Below, piece after piece: positions 1 to 4,939 of a stretch of DNA of 5,005 bases; position 1 is the stretch's first letter; each line of letters begins with the position of its first letter. The stretch lies in assembly GCA_900757485.1 (NCBI GenBank), contig CAAEOA010000209.1:1-5005 (forward strand). The letters run 5' to 3'. The DNA comes from Oscillospiraceae bacterium (lineage in GTDB: Bacteria; Bacillota; Clostridia; Oscillospirales; Ruminococcaceae). The notes below the pieces were generated by a model. It saw only the letters and a program-made list of their open reading frames with translations. It searched no databases and was not told the DNA's origin. A program made the position numbers and the translations under genes.

Positions 1-34
1 CCCACTGTCTGCGAGCGAAAATTTCAACGATTTC
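1..34. repeat. Possible copy A of an intergenic repeat
   Basis: Starts with CCCACTGT and continues with a GCGA...ATTTC...ATTTC pattern that also occurs at 2993-3024. The match is exact over the first 8 bases and roughly 70% by eye, with gaps, over the rest. It is cut by the window edge. This could be a degenerate dispersed repeat or chance similarity. Confidence 0.25.
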
Positions 35-43
35 AAAGCACAG

Positions 44-95
44 AAAAAGCGAAATCCCCCGTAAACACTGGGTTTTTGAGGGATTTCGCTTTTTT
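44..95. terminator. Strong bidirectional intrinsic terminator
   Basis: A 15-bp perfect inverted repeat (AAAAAGCGAAATCCC at 44-58 and its exact complement at 80-94) encloses a 21-nt loop. The A run at the left and the T run at the right (to 95) give a U-tract in either direction. It could end a rightward gene lying off the left edge, or a leftward transcript reading out of the efflux operon. The stem is clear by eye; which gene it serves is not. Confidence 0.85.
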
Positions 96-351
96 CTTGT
101 CCGTGATGAAGTTCAGATGACGCTTCAATGCGTGTATTTGGCTTGAAACAAAAAGCCCCGCGCGCACCGGTTGCACATCGAGGCTCTCGACATGGAACAA
201 TGCAACAAAAAGATGCCGACTGAAATTTGGCGGAAACGCAAACCCGCAAAATGGCACAGGGTGATTGTCTGCTTTGCGAGAGCGGAATGATACGGTCACA
301 GAAAGGCGGGAGATAGACAGGCTTCACATCAAAAAGTACTCTTTCCACCCC
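96..351. other. Intergenic stretch without recognisable gene
   Basis: Short open frames exist on both strands: an 88-codon leftward frame at 33-299 and a 32-codon rightward frame at 192-290. Neither has a ribosome binding site or a recognisable protein pattern, and the leftward one runs through the terminator stem. No promoter, RNA gene or clear repeat was seen. The stretch lies between two terminators and is probably non-coding or strongly decayed. Confidence 0.55.
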
Positions 352-383
352 AAAACAGCAGCCGGATCTGTTGACCCGGCTGC
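352..383 (-). terminator. Intrinsic terminator of the MerR-ABC operon
   Basis: Just past the regulator stop codon (387-389), the leftward strand forms an 8-bp perfect GC-rich stem, GCAGCCGG (383-376) with CCGGCTGC (365-358), around a 10-nt loop. It is followed by TGTTTT (357-352). Position and shape fit a rho-independent terminator, although the T-tract is short and interrupted by a G. Confidence 0.65.
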
Positions 384-386
384 ACT

Positions 387-944
387 TCAGCAATTATTCA
401 GTTTTTTCCTGATCGGTACCTGTATCTCTGACAGCCATTGGCTTTCTTCGTCTTTATTCCAGATTCCATCAATATAGCTTTCTCGTATTTCACCGGTAAT
501 TTCATACCCATTTTCTTCGATATACTTTAGAACCGTTTCATAGGATTCTGAAAATGTACGATAGGAGCCCTTGTGAAAAACACATGCCGCCTGTATTTCG
601 GGAAGCTTTTTAAAATACAGGCCGCCCGTTCCCTTTTTTGCCTCAGTAACCGATTCGCAGATTTCAACAAGGATATCCTCTTCTTTGTAGCCCGGTTCGA
701 GATAATTTGTAAAGCAATATTCCGGGATCGCGCATACACAGCCGGCTTTCCCCATTAGCGCCCCCATTTTCGGCATCACCTCAAACAGGCTGTCGTAGGA
801 TTCAATTCTTGTCTTCATCGCTGCCACGGTTGTTTCCGGAATGGTTTTTATGAGTACGGGGGAGGAAAGTCTGAAATTCTTTTTAGACAAATAGCCGTCT
901 ACTATGGCAATCTGTCCTGTTAGGTCAGCGATCTTTGAAACCAA
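387..944 (-). CDS. GyrI-like effector-binding part of a frameshifted MerR regulator
   Basis: This is the downstream piece of a MerR-family regulator, about 185 residues if the TTG at 944 is used. No ribosome binding site precedes that codon, and the frame is open a few codons further back, so it is most likely not an independent gene. The first ~20 residues (LVSKIADLTGQIAIVDGYL) keep a heptad pattern typical of the MerR dimerisation coiled coil. The rest reads as a GyrI-like/AraC effector-binding domain: a strand near IKTIPETTVAAM, the HKGSYRTFSESYETVLKYIE segment, and near the C-terminus WLSEIQVPI, which carries the glutamate conserved in BmrR-type multidrug-binding domains. In that family the domain binds lipophilic or cationic drugs and switches the regulator to activator. 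Joined to 925-1245 it would give about 285 residues, close to BmrR (about 278). The identity of the domain is secure; whether it is made as a functional protein is not. Confidence 0.8.
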   Translation of the reverse strand: MVSKIADLTGQIAIVDGYLSKKNFRLSSPVLIKTIPETTVAAMKTRIESYDSLFEVMPKMGALMGKAGCVCAIPEYCFTNYLEPGYKEEDILVEICESVTEAKKGTGGLYFKKLPEIQAACVFHKGSYRTFSESYETVLKYIEENGYEITGEIRESYIDGIWNKDEESQWLSEIQVPIRKKLNNC

Positions 945-1245
945 CTCTGATTTTTTTCAGCAGTACCGCTTCTTCATCGGCTCCGGAATTGATGTGCGCA
1001 ATTTCCTCTAATGTGAATCCTGCCATTTTCAAAGCGGTGATCTGGTGGATTACGGCCATCTGTGAAAGCACATAATACCGGTATCCGTTCTCCGGATCAA
1101 TACATGCCGGCATCAGCAGCCCCTGTTCCTCATAGAAACGCAGAGTCTTTACGGTAACATGGTTCATTGCCGCAAACATACCGATTTTATAGAGTGTGCC
1201 GCTGTCTTTTACTTCACAGGGCTTATGTTCCTGCTTCATTTCCAT
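925..1245 (-). CDS. MerR-family DNA-binding half, truncated by frameshift
   Basis: This encodes the N-terminal 106 residues of a MerR-type activator. The winged helix-turn-helix is plain: YKIGMFAAMNHVTVKTLRFYEEQGLL followed by DPENGYRYY and the second helix pair ITALKMAGFTLEEIAHI. The ATG at 1245 was chosen because GGGAG lies 8 nt upstream and it begins 4 nt after the permease stop. An in-frame ATG at 1278 lies inside the permease gene and has no such site. After LLKK the frame runs into IRVGFKDR and a stop. Shifting by one base at the A7 run (951-957) restores the coiled coil and the GyrI domain of the neighbouring frame. It is the third gene of the operon and is expected to bind the palindrome at 2753-2770. 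A truncated MerR HTH lacking its dimer helix should bind DNA poorly. Confidence 0.85.
   Translation of the reverse strand: MEMKQEHKPCEVKDSGTLYKIGMFAAMNHVTVKTLRFYEEQGLLMPACIDPENGYRYYVLSQMAVIHQITALKMAGFTLEEIAHINSGADEEAVLLKKIRVGFKDR
951..957 (-). other. A7 homopolymer at the frameshift point
   Basis: On the sense (minus) strand CTG is followed by seven A and then TCAGAGTTG. With six or nine A the MerR N-terminal frame runs straight into the coiled coil and GyrI domain; with seven it stops after eight extra codons. A homopolymer indel in the genome, a sequencing or assembly error, or RNA polymerase slippage would all act exactly here. Confidence 0.75.
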
Positions 1246-1249
1246 ACCG

Positions 1250-1984
1250 TTACTCCCATCTGAATGCCTTGACTGCAACTGTGCCGCAAATGGCGGTGAT
1301 CACAATTAAGGTAATAACCGGTATTGCCATTCTGTCATAACATCCCATGGATACAGATTTCAACAGATTGATTCCTACGCCAAGCGGCATAACATTCGCA
1401 ATAGCCCGGAGTCCTCGCGGAAAAATCTCTGCCGGGATCGTCGCACCGGAGAAAAGCAACATCGGGAAGTAGAGCAGGCTTGTAACCACGTTCATGGATT
1501 TTGTGGTTCTGCACAGGCTCGCAACCATAAGACCGATGGAAAACATGGAGATCATTGTAAGCAGCCAGATCCCCATATACACAAAAGCATTGCCTGACAT
1601 CCTGTATTGGAAGAAGGCCACCGCTGCAACGGTTAAAAGCATGGTTGAAATGACAGCCATTACGCCGCTTGCAATGGTATCACAAGCCAATAGTCTTGCG
1701 GGCGAACAGGGGCTGCAATACATTCGCCTCAATACTCCCCGAGACCGATACTCGACGATGGAGATCGGTATGCTCATAAACGCACTGCAGCAGATTCCCA
1801 CAGTGGAAAGGGCCACATACGAGCTTTGCAGAAATGTAAGACCCGAATCCGCCGCTTCCTTATTTCCGGAAATCACCATGATCAGAATCAATGCAACCAG
1901 CGGTATCGCCAGATTAAACAGGATCACATCCGGCGATCTGAAAAAGAGCTTCTGCTCCACCCGATACATTCTTAAAAATCTCAT
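1250..1984 (-). CDS. ABC-2 type transporter permease
   Basis: This 244-residue integral membrane subunit of a DrrB-like ABC-2 exporter would form the translocation pore with the ATPase encoded just upstream. Six hydrophobic segments are visible at roughly residues 19-39, 56-78, 98-124, 134-157, 163-184 and 219-241. Before the last one lies the amphipathic MPLGVGINLLK stretch, typical of ABC-2 permeases (usually written LPL...). Length and topology are normal for the family. The ATG at 1984 overlaps the ATPase stop by one base (TAATG), and GAGGAGG lies upstream inside the end of the ATPase gene, so translation is probably coupled and the two subunits made in similar amounts. The substrate cannot be read from the sequence. 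The linked GyrI-type sensor suggests small amphipathic toxicants or antibiotics. Confidence 0.93.
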   Translation of the reverse strand: MRFLRMYRVEQKLFFRSPDVILFNLAIPLVALILIMVISGNKEAADSGLTFLQSSYVALSTVGICCSAFMSIPISIVEYRSRGVLRRMYCSPCSPARLLACDTIASGVMAVISTMLLTVAAVAFFQYRMSGNAFVYMGIWLLTMISMFSIGLMVASLCRTTKSMNVVTSLLYFPMLLFSGATIPAEIFPRGLRAIANVMPLGVGINLLKSVSMGCYDRMAIPVITLIVITAICGTVAVKAFRWE

Positions 1985-2709
1985 TATAAAAGTTCCTCCT
2001 CTCCCATAAAGAACAAATAGGCATTCTCCAGATTATTCTGACCCGAAGCTGCAATCACTTCATCGATGGTACCCTCTGTCACCTTTTTCCCCGACTTGAT
2101 GATACATATCCTGTCACAAAGTGCTTCTGCCTCCTCCATATAATGTGTGGTAAGAAATATGGTAAGTCCCTGATCCTTCAGTTGCTTTAAGGTTTTCCAT
2201 ACTTCATACCTTGCCACAACATCCAAACCGGTGGTCAGCTCGTCCAGAAACACAATTTCCGGTTTTCCGATCAGCGCCAACACGACTGATAGCTTCTGCC
2301 GCTCACCGCCGGAGAGCTTGGACACGAAGCTCTTTCGCAATGCGCCAAGGCCAAACTGTTCCAGCAACTGATGATAGTCTGCCGGGTCGGCATACAGGGA
2401 GGCATATTCGATACACGTCTCCTCCACGGTAATGCTGTTCTGATACTGTGCATGCTGAAGCTGCACCCCGACCCGTTCAAACACCTGTTTTTTGTTTTTT
2501 GCGGCGTCCATTTCCAGAATCTTCGCAGTACCTCCGTCCGGCGCCTTCAAGCCCAGAATCAGATCGATGGTTGTACTTTTGCCTGCTCCGTTATGTCCGA
2601 GCAGTGCGAAAACATCGCCCTTCTTCACATCAAAGGACAGATCGTCCTCTACCTTGCGATTCCCAAACGATTTTGTCAGATTCCTTACACAGATATATTG
2701 TTCATCCAT
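1984..2709 (-). CDS. ABC transporter ATP-binding protein (drug exporter type)
   Basis: This 241-residue nucleotide-binding subunit hydrolyses ATP at the cytoplasmic face to power the adjacent permease. All core motifs are intact: Walker A GHNGAGKST (38-46), Q-loop around VGVQLQ (80-85), signature LSGGERQ (132-138), Walker B IVFLDE (152-157) with catalytic Glu157, D-loop TGLD (160-163), and H-loop His189 in TTHYMEEAE. The usual LDEPT reads LDELT; I believe this proline change recurs in DrrA-like exporters. The ATG at 2709 is preferred because AAGGAGG (2724-2718) lies 8 nt upstream. A longer in-frame start at 2775 would begin inside the -35 element and cannot be on the promoter's own transcript. 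First gene of the operon, 35 nt downstream of the -10 box. Confidence 0.95.
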   Translation of the reverse strand: MDEQYICVRNLTKSFGNRKVEDDLSFDVKKGDVFALLGHNGAGKSTTIDLILGLKAPDGGTAKILEMDAAKNKKQVFERVGVQLQHAQYQNSITVEETCIEYASLYADPADYHQLLEQFGLGALRKSFVSKLSGGERQKLSVVLALIGKPEIVFLDELTTGLDVVARYEVWKTLKQLKDQGLTIFLTTHYMEEAEALCDRICIIKSGKKVTEGTIDEVIAASGQNNLENAYLFFMGEEELL

Positions 2710-2717
2710 CAGTATTT

Positions 2718-2742
2718 CCTCCTTGGTTTTCTTTACAAGGAG
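2718..2742 (-). promoter_or_regulatory. Strong RBS inside a leader inverted repeat
   Basis: AAGGAGG (2724-2718) sits 8 nt before the ATPase ATG and fixes that start. It is part of a 7-bp perfect inverted repeat, CTCCTTG (2742-2736) with CAAGGAG (2725-2719), with a 10-nt loop. The left arm begins one base after the -10 box, so RNA from the local promoter would contain little of it. RNA reading through from further upstream would contain both arms and could hide the RBS. Confidence 0.6.
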
Positions 2743-2743
2743 C

Positions 2744-2775
2744 ATTATACCATCTCCCCTTAAGGGGAGAGTCAA
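2744..2775 (-). promoter_or_regulatory. MerR-type promoter of the efflux operon
   Basis: The -35 is TTGACT (2775-2770) and the -10 is TATAAT (2749-2744), both near perfect but separated by 20 bp instead of 17. Over-long spacers of 19-20 bp holding the operator are the hallmark of MerR-family activated promoters, where the ligand-bound activator untwists the DNA to realign the boxes. Transcription would start near 2737, giving a leader of about 28 nt. Confidence 0.88.
2753..2770. promoter_or_regulatory. Palindromic operator for the MerR regulator
   Basis: TCTCCCCTTAAGGGGAGA is a perfect 18-bp palindrome lying within the 20-bp spacer between -35 and -10, touching the -35 by one base. By position and symmetry it is the expected binding site of the operon's own MerR-family dimer, making the operon self-regulated. 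The regulator assignment is inferred from linkage. Confidence 0.85.
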
Positions 2776-2954
2776 GCCTATTTTTAGATTTTTTTACATG
2801 ATGGCGCACATTCTTCCGAAGTTCAGCATTTTTGTTTCATTTTCGGTGACAACAAGGGAACTTTTCAAATTCAGATCCCTTCGGTCGCGATTTCCCGATT
2901 TCTCTGCCGAGCAGGACCGCCGCACGTAATACTCTTTTTTCACCGCCGAAACCC

Positions 2955-2984
2955 AAAAAACAGGCGTCGCCGCTGCCTCGACGC
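2955..2984 (-). terminator. Possible leftward terminator
   Basis: On the minus strand GCGTCG (2984-2979) pairs with CGACGC (2969-2964) around a 9-nt loop, followed by CTG and six T (2960-2955). The stem is short but all Watson-Crick and GC-rich. The three-base gap before the T run weakens it. Confidence 0.4.
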
Positions 2985-2992
2985 GCATTCCC

Positions 2993-3024
2993 CCCACTGT
3001 TTCGGCGATATTTCCCGGTATTTC
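2993..3024. repeat. Possible copy B of an intergenic repeat
   Basis: CCCACTGT followed by GCGATATTTCCCGGTATTTC resembles positions 1-34. A shorter related stretch, GCGATTTCCCGATTTC, occurs at 2887-2902. These may be degenerate copies of one intergenic element; the similarity is partial and judged by eye. Confidence 0.25.
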
Positions 3025-3146
3025 GAGCGATTTTGCTCCATAGCAGCTGCAAAAGCAGCTTGTTTTCCATACACCGTAATGATTCGACCATTTCATTTAG
3101 AGTAATCAAAAATCATAATTTCCACTTCATTTTTAAAAAGTTTAAT

Positions 3147-3236
3147 ATTGAACAATTGCATCATATCACATATATTTTCGTTTGTCAAGTCATTTGTTCA
3201 ATAAAATCAAATTTCATTGTTGACTTTTTGTTCAAT
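3147..3236. promoter_or_regulatory. Three TTGTTCAAT operator boxes
   Basis: The nonamer TTGTTCAAT occurs at 3194-3202 and 3228-3236 and, inverted as ATTGAACAA, at 3147-3155. The core TTGWWCAA is itself a dyad, as expected for a dimeric helix-turn-helix repressor. Box 1 covers the probable start of the leftward transcript, box 2 lies between the two divergent -35 elements, and box 3 lies between the -35 and -10 of the repressor promoter. The likely binder is the XRE/S24 repressor encoded at 3273, which would then shut off both promoters. Confidence 0.6.
3160..3188 (-). promoter_or_regulatory. Consensus leftward promoter
   Basis: TTGACA (3188-3183) and TATGAT (3165-3160) are separated by exactly 17 bp, nearly a perfect housekeeping promoter. 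It points away from the repressor gene into 3153-2776, where no convincing ORF is found. Repressor-type boxes flank it and overlap its start point. Confidence 0.7.
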
Positions 3237-3246
3237 TTAGTATAAT
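3220..3246 (+). promoter_or_regulatory. Promoter of the XRE/S24 repressor gene
   Basis: TTGACT (3220-3225) and TATAAT (3241-3246) lie 27 nt upstream of the repressor ATG. The spacer is 15 bp for these hexamers. Using TAATAT (3243-3248) gives 17 bp, and TTGTTG (3217-3222) with TATAAT gives 18 bp. A TTGTTCAAT box sits inside the spacer, implying autorepression. Confidence 0.7.
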
Positions 3247-3272
3247 ATTGATGTAGCGGAGGTGATATAAAC

Positions 3273-3977
3273 ATGAATACATTATTCAAAGGAGACAAAC
3301 AGTCAACGACTGCAGAACGGTTGAAATTAATTATGGCTGAAAGAAATATGCGTCAAATAGATATCGTTAATGCATGTAAGCCGTACGCCGAAAAGTATCA
3401 TGTGAAAATCGGAAGAAGTGACATATGTCAATATATTTCAGGGAGTGTTATTCCCGGTCAGACCAAAATTTTCATATTGGCAAAAGCATTGAATGTGAGC
3501 GAAGCGTGGCTGATGGGCTATAATGTGTCACCGCATAGAAATGATGTTCCAGAGCCATCGTATGAAAGCCTTGGCCTCATGCGAATCAATACTAAAAAGT
3601 TTCCTCTACTCGGTGAAATCGCATGCGGTAAACCGATATTTGCCAGCGAGGATCGCGAAAGCTATGTGATTGCCGGAACAGATATCAATGCAGACTTTTG
3701 CCTGCTTGCACGCGGCGACAGCATGATCGGCGCACGCATTCACGACGGAGATATCGTTTTTATCAAGAAGGCTGACATTGTAAATAACGGAGAGATCGCC
3801 GCCGTCATTATCGAAGACGAGGCAACACTGAAGCGCGTTTACTATTATCCCGAAAAGGGAAAACTTGTCCTTAACGCCGAAAACCCGCAATATGAACCGC
3901 TCGTATATGTCGGTGAAGAATTAAATCAGATTCATATCCTCGGAAAAGCCGTCGCTTTCCAGAGTGATGTGAAATAA
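3273..3977 (+). CDS. XRE-family repressor with S24 (CI/LexA-like) domain
   Basis: This 234-residue cytoplasmic DNA-binding repressor resembles phage CI and LexA. The N-terminal helix-turn-helix (about residues 12-83: TAERLKLIMAERNMRQIDIV ... SDICQYISGSVIPGQTKIFILAKALNVSEAWLMG) has a long insert between its two helices. A linker follows, then an S24 autopeptidase fold from about 108. The catalytic pair is visible: Ser150 in ARGDSMIGARIHDGD and Lys187 in EATLKRVYY. The scissile region reads EIACGK (115-120), where LexA has Ala-Gly; cleavage would fall at A-C-G. In this family RecA-ssDNA filaments stimulate self-cleavage, so DNA damage should relieve repression. GGAGGTG (3258-3264) precedes the ATG. 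Its probable sites are the TTGTTCAAT boxes upstream. It resembles a prophage or mobile-element master repressor, but no phage structural or integration gene is in view; a host stress regulator is also possible. Confidence 0.92.
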   Translation: MNTLFKGDKQSTTAERLKLIMAERNMRQIDIVNACKPYAEKYHVKIGRSDICQYISGSVIPGQTKIFILAKALNVSEAWLMGYNVSPHRNDVPEPSYESLGLMRINTKKFPLLGEIACGKPIFASEDRESYVIAGTDINADFCLLARGDSMIGARIHDGDIVFIKKADIVNNGEIAAVIIEDEATLKRVYYYPEKGKLVLNAENPQYEPLVYVGEELNQIHILGKAVAFQSDVK

Positions 3978-4116
3978 AAAAATCCTCCCTCCAGAGCAGC
4001 TTCTGCACGCCATGGAGGAAGGAGACCGGGAAGTGTGGCAGCTCGCAGAGCGCTTTGACGTCTCCGAAGATTTGATCCGCTTCGCCGTATACGAATATTT
4101 TGATATTGCGTGTTAA
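3976..4116 (+). pseudogene. Remnant resembling an ImmA/IrrE peptidase C-terminus
   Basis: Directly after the repressor stop, a frame without a start codon or ribosome binding site reads ILPPEQLLHAMEEGDREVWQ, then LAERFDVSEDLIRFAVYEYF, and stops at 4114-4116. The P-E-x-L-L-x-A...LA..F.VSE..IR.A pattern resembles the tail of ImmA/IrrE-family metallopeptidases, which follows their HExxH zinc domain. The zinc domain itself is absent. An ATG at 4012 would give only 34 residues. The frame begins within a few bases of the repressor stop at an A7 run (3976-3982), so a deletion probably removed the first part of the gene. In mobile elements such as ICEBs1, an ImmA protease is encoded next to its repressor, which fits the location. 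The family call rests on pattern memory of a short segment. Confidence 0.5.
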
Positions 4117-4169
4117 ACATTCCCCCTTCTCTCTTTTTTCACACCATTTGAATACAAACGGAGTATATT

Positions 4170-4925
4170 ATGAAAAGCATTGTATTCTTTGTATTTCGCA
4201 CTTTTCGATGGATTTCTCAAAACGCAATGACCATTTTCATAACGTTTTTATGCTTTTTCATTTTCGCACTTTTCGTCGCATCCGTTGCATTCCTGATTGA
4301 TAAAATCAAAAATCTGCGCCACCGCATAAAAGCCAGAAAATGCGAATACAACTGCAGCGCAGACAATCAAAAAGAACCCGTCAAAGCGTTGTCTTATACA
4401 GAGCGTCTGCAAATAAAAAAGGATTATTATGAAAATATCGTCTTCATGAAAATCATTTGCGCACTTTTCCTCTTTTTTCTGTTTTCGTATTTTTTCACAT
4501 CCGACGCCCTTCTAAATTACTTCGGCATATATGATCTGTATCTGCAGGACAACGGTGTCTACTGCTACGCCGTTACCATTTCCAACGATATGGAAAGCTA
4601 CACAGTCCCGGCAGAAATAATAATCCTGCATTCCGATCCTACAACGAAACCTTCCTACTGTATTGAAAAAGCAATCCTCCCGTCCGGCAAGAAAATATAT
4701 TTTGAAGAAAACGATCTTGAAATCGAAGAATCTGTTTCTGTTTACGTCGAAAACGGCGATTTGTGGTCTTGCACCCTGCACAATGTGCATACCGTTTCAA
4801 GCAGTATTGACGAATACAGTTTTTACGATTTCGATGTTCTGGTGTTGATTCTGATCATTCCGACTTCGTTTATCCTTTGGTTTGTGTATCATATCTATAA
4901 GAAATTCATTTTTATTATTTTCTGA
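4170..4925 (+). CDS. Unrecognised membrane protein with extracytoplasmic domain
   Basis: I do not recognise this 251-residue protein. Three hydrophobic segments are seen: about 20-43 (MTIFITFLCFFIFALFVASV), 90-111 (IVFMKIICALFLFFLFSYFF) and 222-243. The basic stretch KIKNLRHRIKARK (45-57) after the first should be cytoplasmic, which puts the polar region of about 112-220 outside and the C-terminal KK inside. That outer domain is acidic (EENDLEIEESVSVYVENGDL) and has cysteines at 132, 164 and 201. The pattern YAVTISNDMESYTVPAEIII suggests a beta-rich fold. There is no signal peptide cleavage site and no enzyme motif. GGAG (4160-4163) lies 6 nt before the ATG. It lies 192 nt after the repressor with no terminator between, so it could share that transcript. 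The next gene starts 14 nt downstream, suggesting an operon. Confidence 0.8.
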   Translation: MKSIVFFVFRTFRWISQNAMTIFITFLCFFIFALFVASVAFLIDKIKNLRHRIKARKCEYNCSADNQKEPVKALSYTERLQIKKDYYENIVFMKIICALFLFFLFSYFFTSDALLNYFGIYDLYLQDNGVYCYAVTISNDMESYTVPAEIIILHSDPTTKPSYCIEKAILPSGKKIYFEENDLEIEESVSVYVENGDLWSCTLHNVHTVSSSIDEYSFYDFDVLVLILIIPTSFILWFVYHIYKKFIFIIF

Positions 4926-4939
4926 TCGGTGGTGTATGT

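Larger units (their letters stand above)
2776..3146. other. GC-richer intergenic region without convincing gene
   Basis: Two overlapping leftward frames (2794-3096, 100 codons, and 2837-3109, 90 codons, TTG start) and one rightward frame are open, but none has a ribosome binding site or a recognisable motif. Several frames open together is what a GC-rich patch gives by chance. The patch at about 2880-3060 is clearly richer in GC than the A/T-rich switch to its right. It holds a repeat-like stretch (2993-3024), a small hairpin AGCTGC-AAAA-GCAGCT (3045-3060) followed by TGTTTT, and a possible leftward terminator (2955-2984). It probably holds non-coding RNA or a decayed gene. Confidence 0.5.
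2955..3153 (-). ncRNA. Candidate small RNA from the divergent promoter
   Basis: A consensus leftward promoter (3188-3160) would start RNA near 3153. The first plausible terminator ends it near 2955, giving about 200 nt. Within it, early ATGs open only 5- and 7-codon frames, and the longer frames lack ribosome binding sites. It includes the AGCTGC/GCAGCT hairpin at 3045-3060. It matches no RNA family that I recognise. Alternatives are a long untranslated leader or the remains of a deleted cro-like gene. Confidence 0.27.

Noticed and set aside
2..64. Possible end of a rightward gene (PLSASENFNDFKAQKKRNPP, stop at 62-64)
   Set aside because: All three rightward frames are open over this short edge, and the stop falls in the loop of the terminator, so no frame can be preferred.
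192..290. 32-codon basic rightward frame
   Set aside because: No ribosome binding site, short, and no recognisable family.
33..299. 88-codon leftward open frame
   Set aside because: No ribosome binding site or known motif, and it ends inside the strong terminator hairpin at 44-95.
1494..2009. 171-codon rightward frame
   Set aside because: Fully antisense to the permease, with no protein pattern; a shadow of its codon use.
2492..2929. 145-codon rightward frame
   Set aside because: It lies mostly antisense to the well-supported ATPase gene and reads across its promoter; a shadow.
2794..3109. Two overlapping leftward frames of 100 and 90 codons
   Set aside because: Neither start has an RBS, one uses TTG, and the two frames overlap almost fully in a GC-rich patch where stops are rare by chance.
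3984..4024. Inverted repeat TCCTCCCTCCA / TGGAGGAAGGA after the repressor
   Set aside because: One mismatch, a long loop and no T run follow it, so it is not a convincing terminator; it lies inside the decayed peptidase-like frame.
4194..4275. 14-bp direct repeat TTTCGCACTTTTCG at 4194-4207 and 4262-4275
   Set aside because: It lies in the coding sequence of a hydrophobic, T-rich segment where such matches arise easily, and is read in different frames.
3273..4925. Complete prophage or integrative element
   Set aside because: No integrase, excisionase, replication, structural gene or attachment repeat is visible; only the repressor and a decayed protease-like tail point that way.
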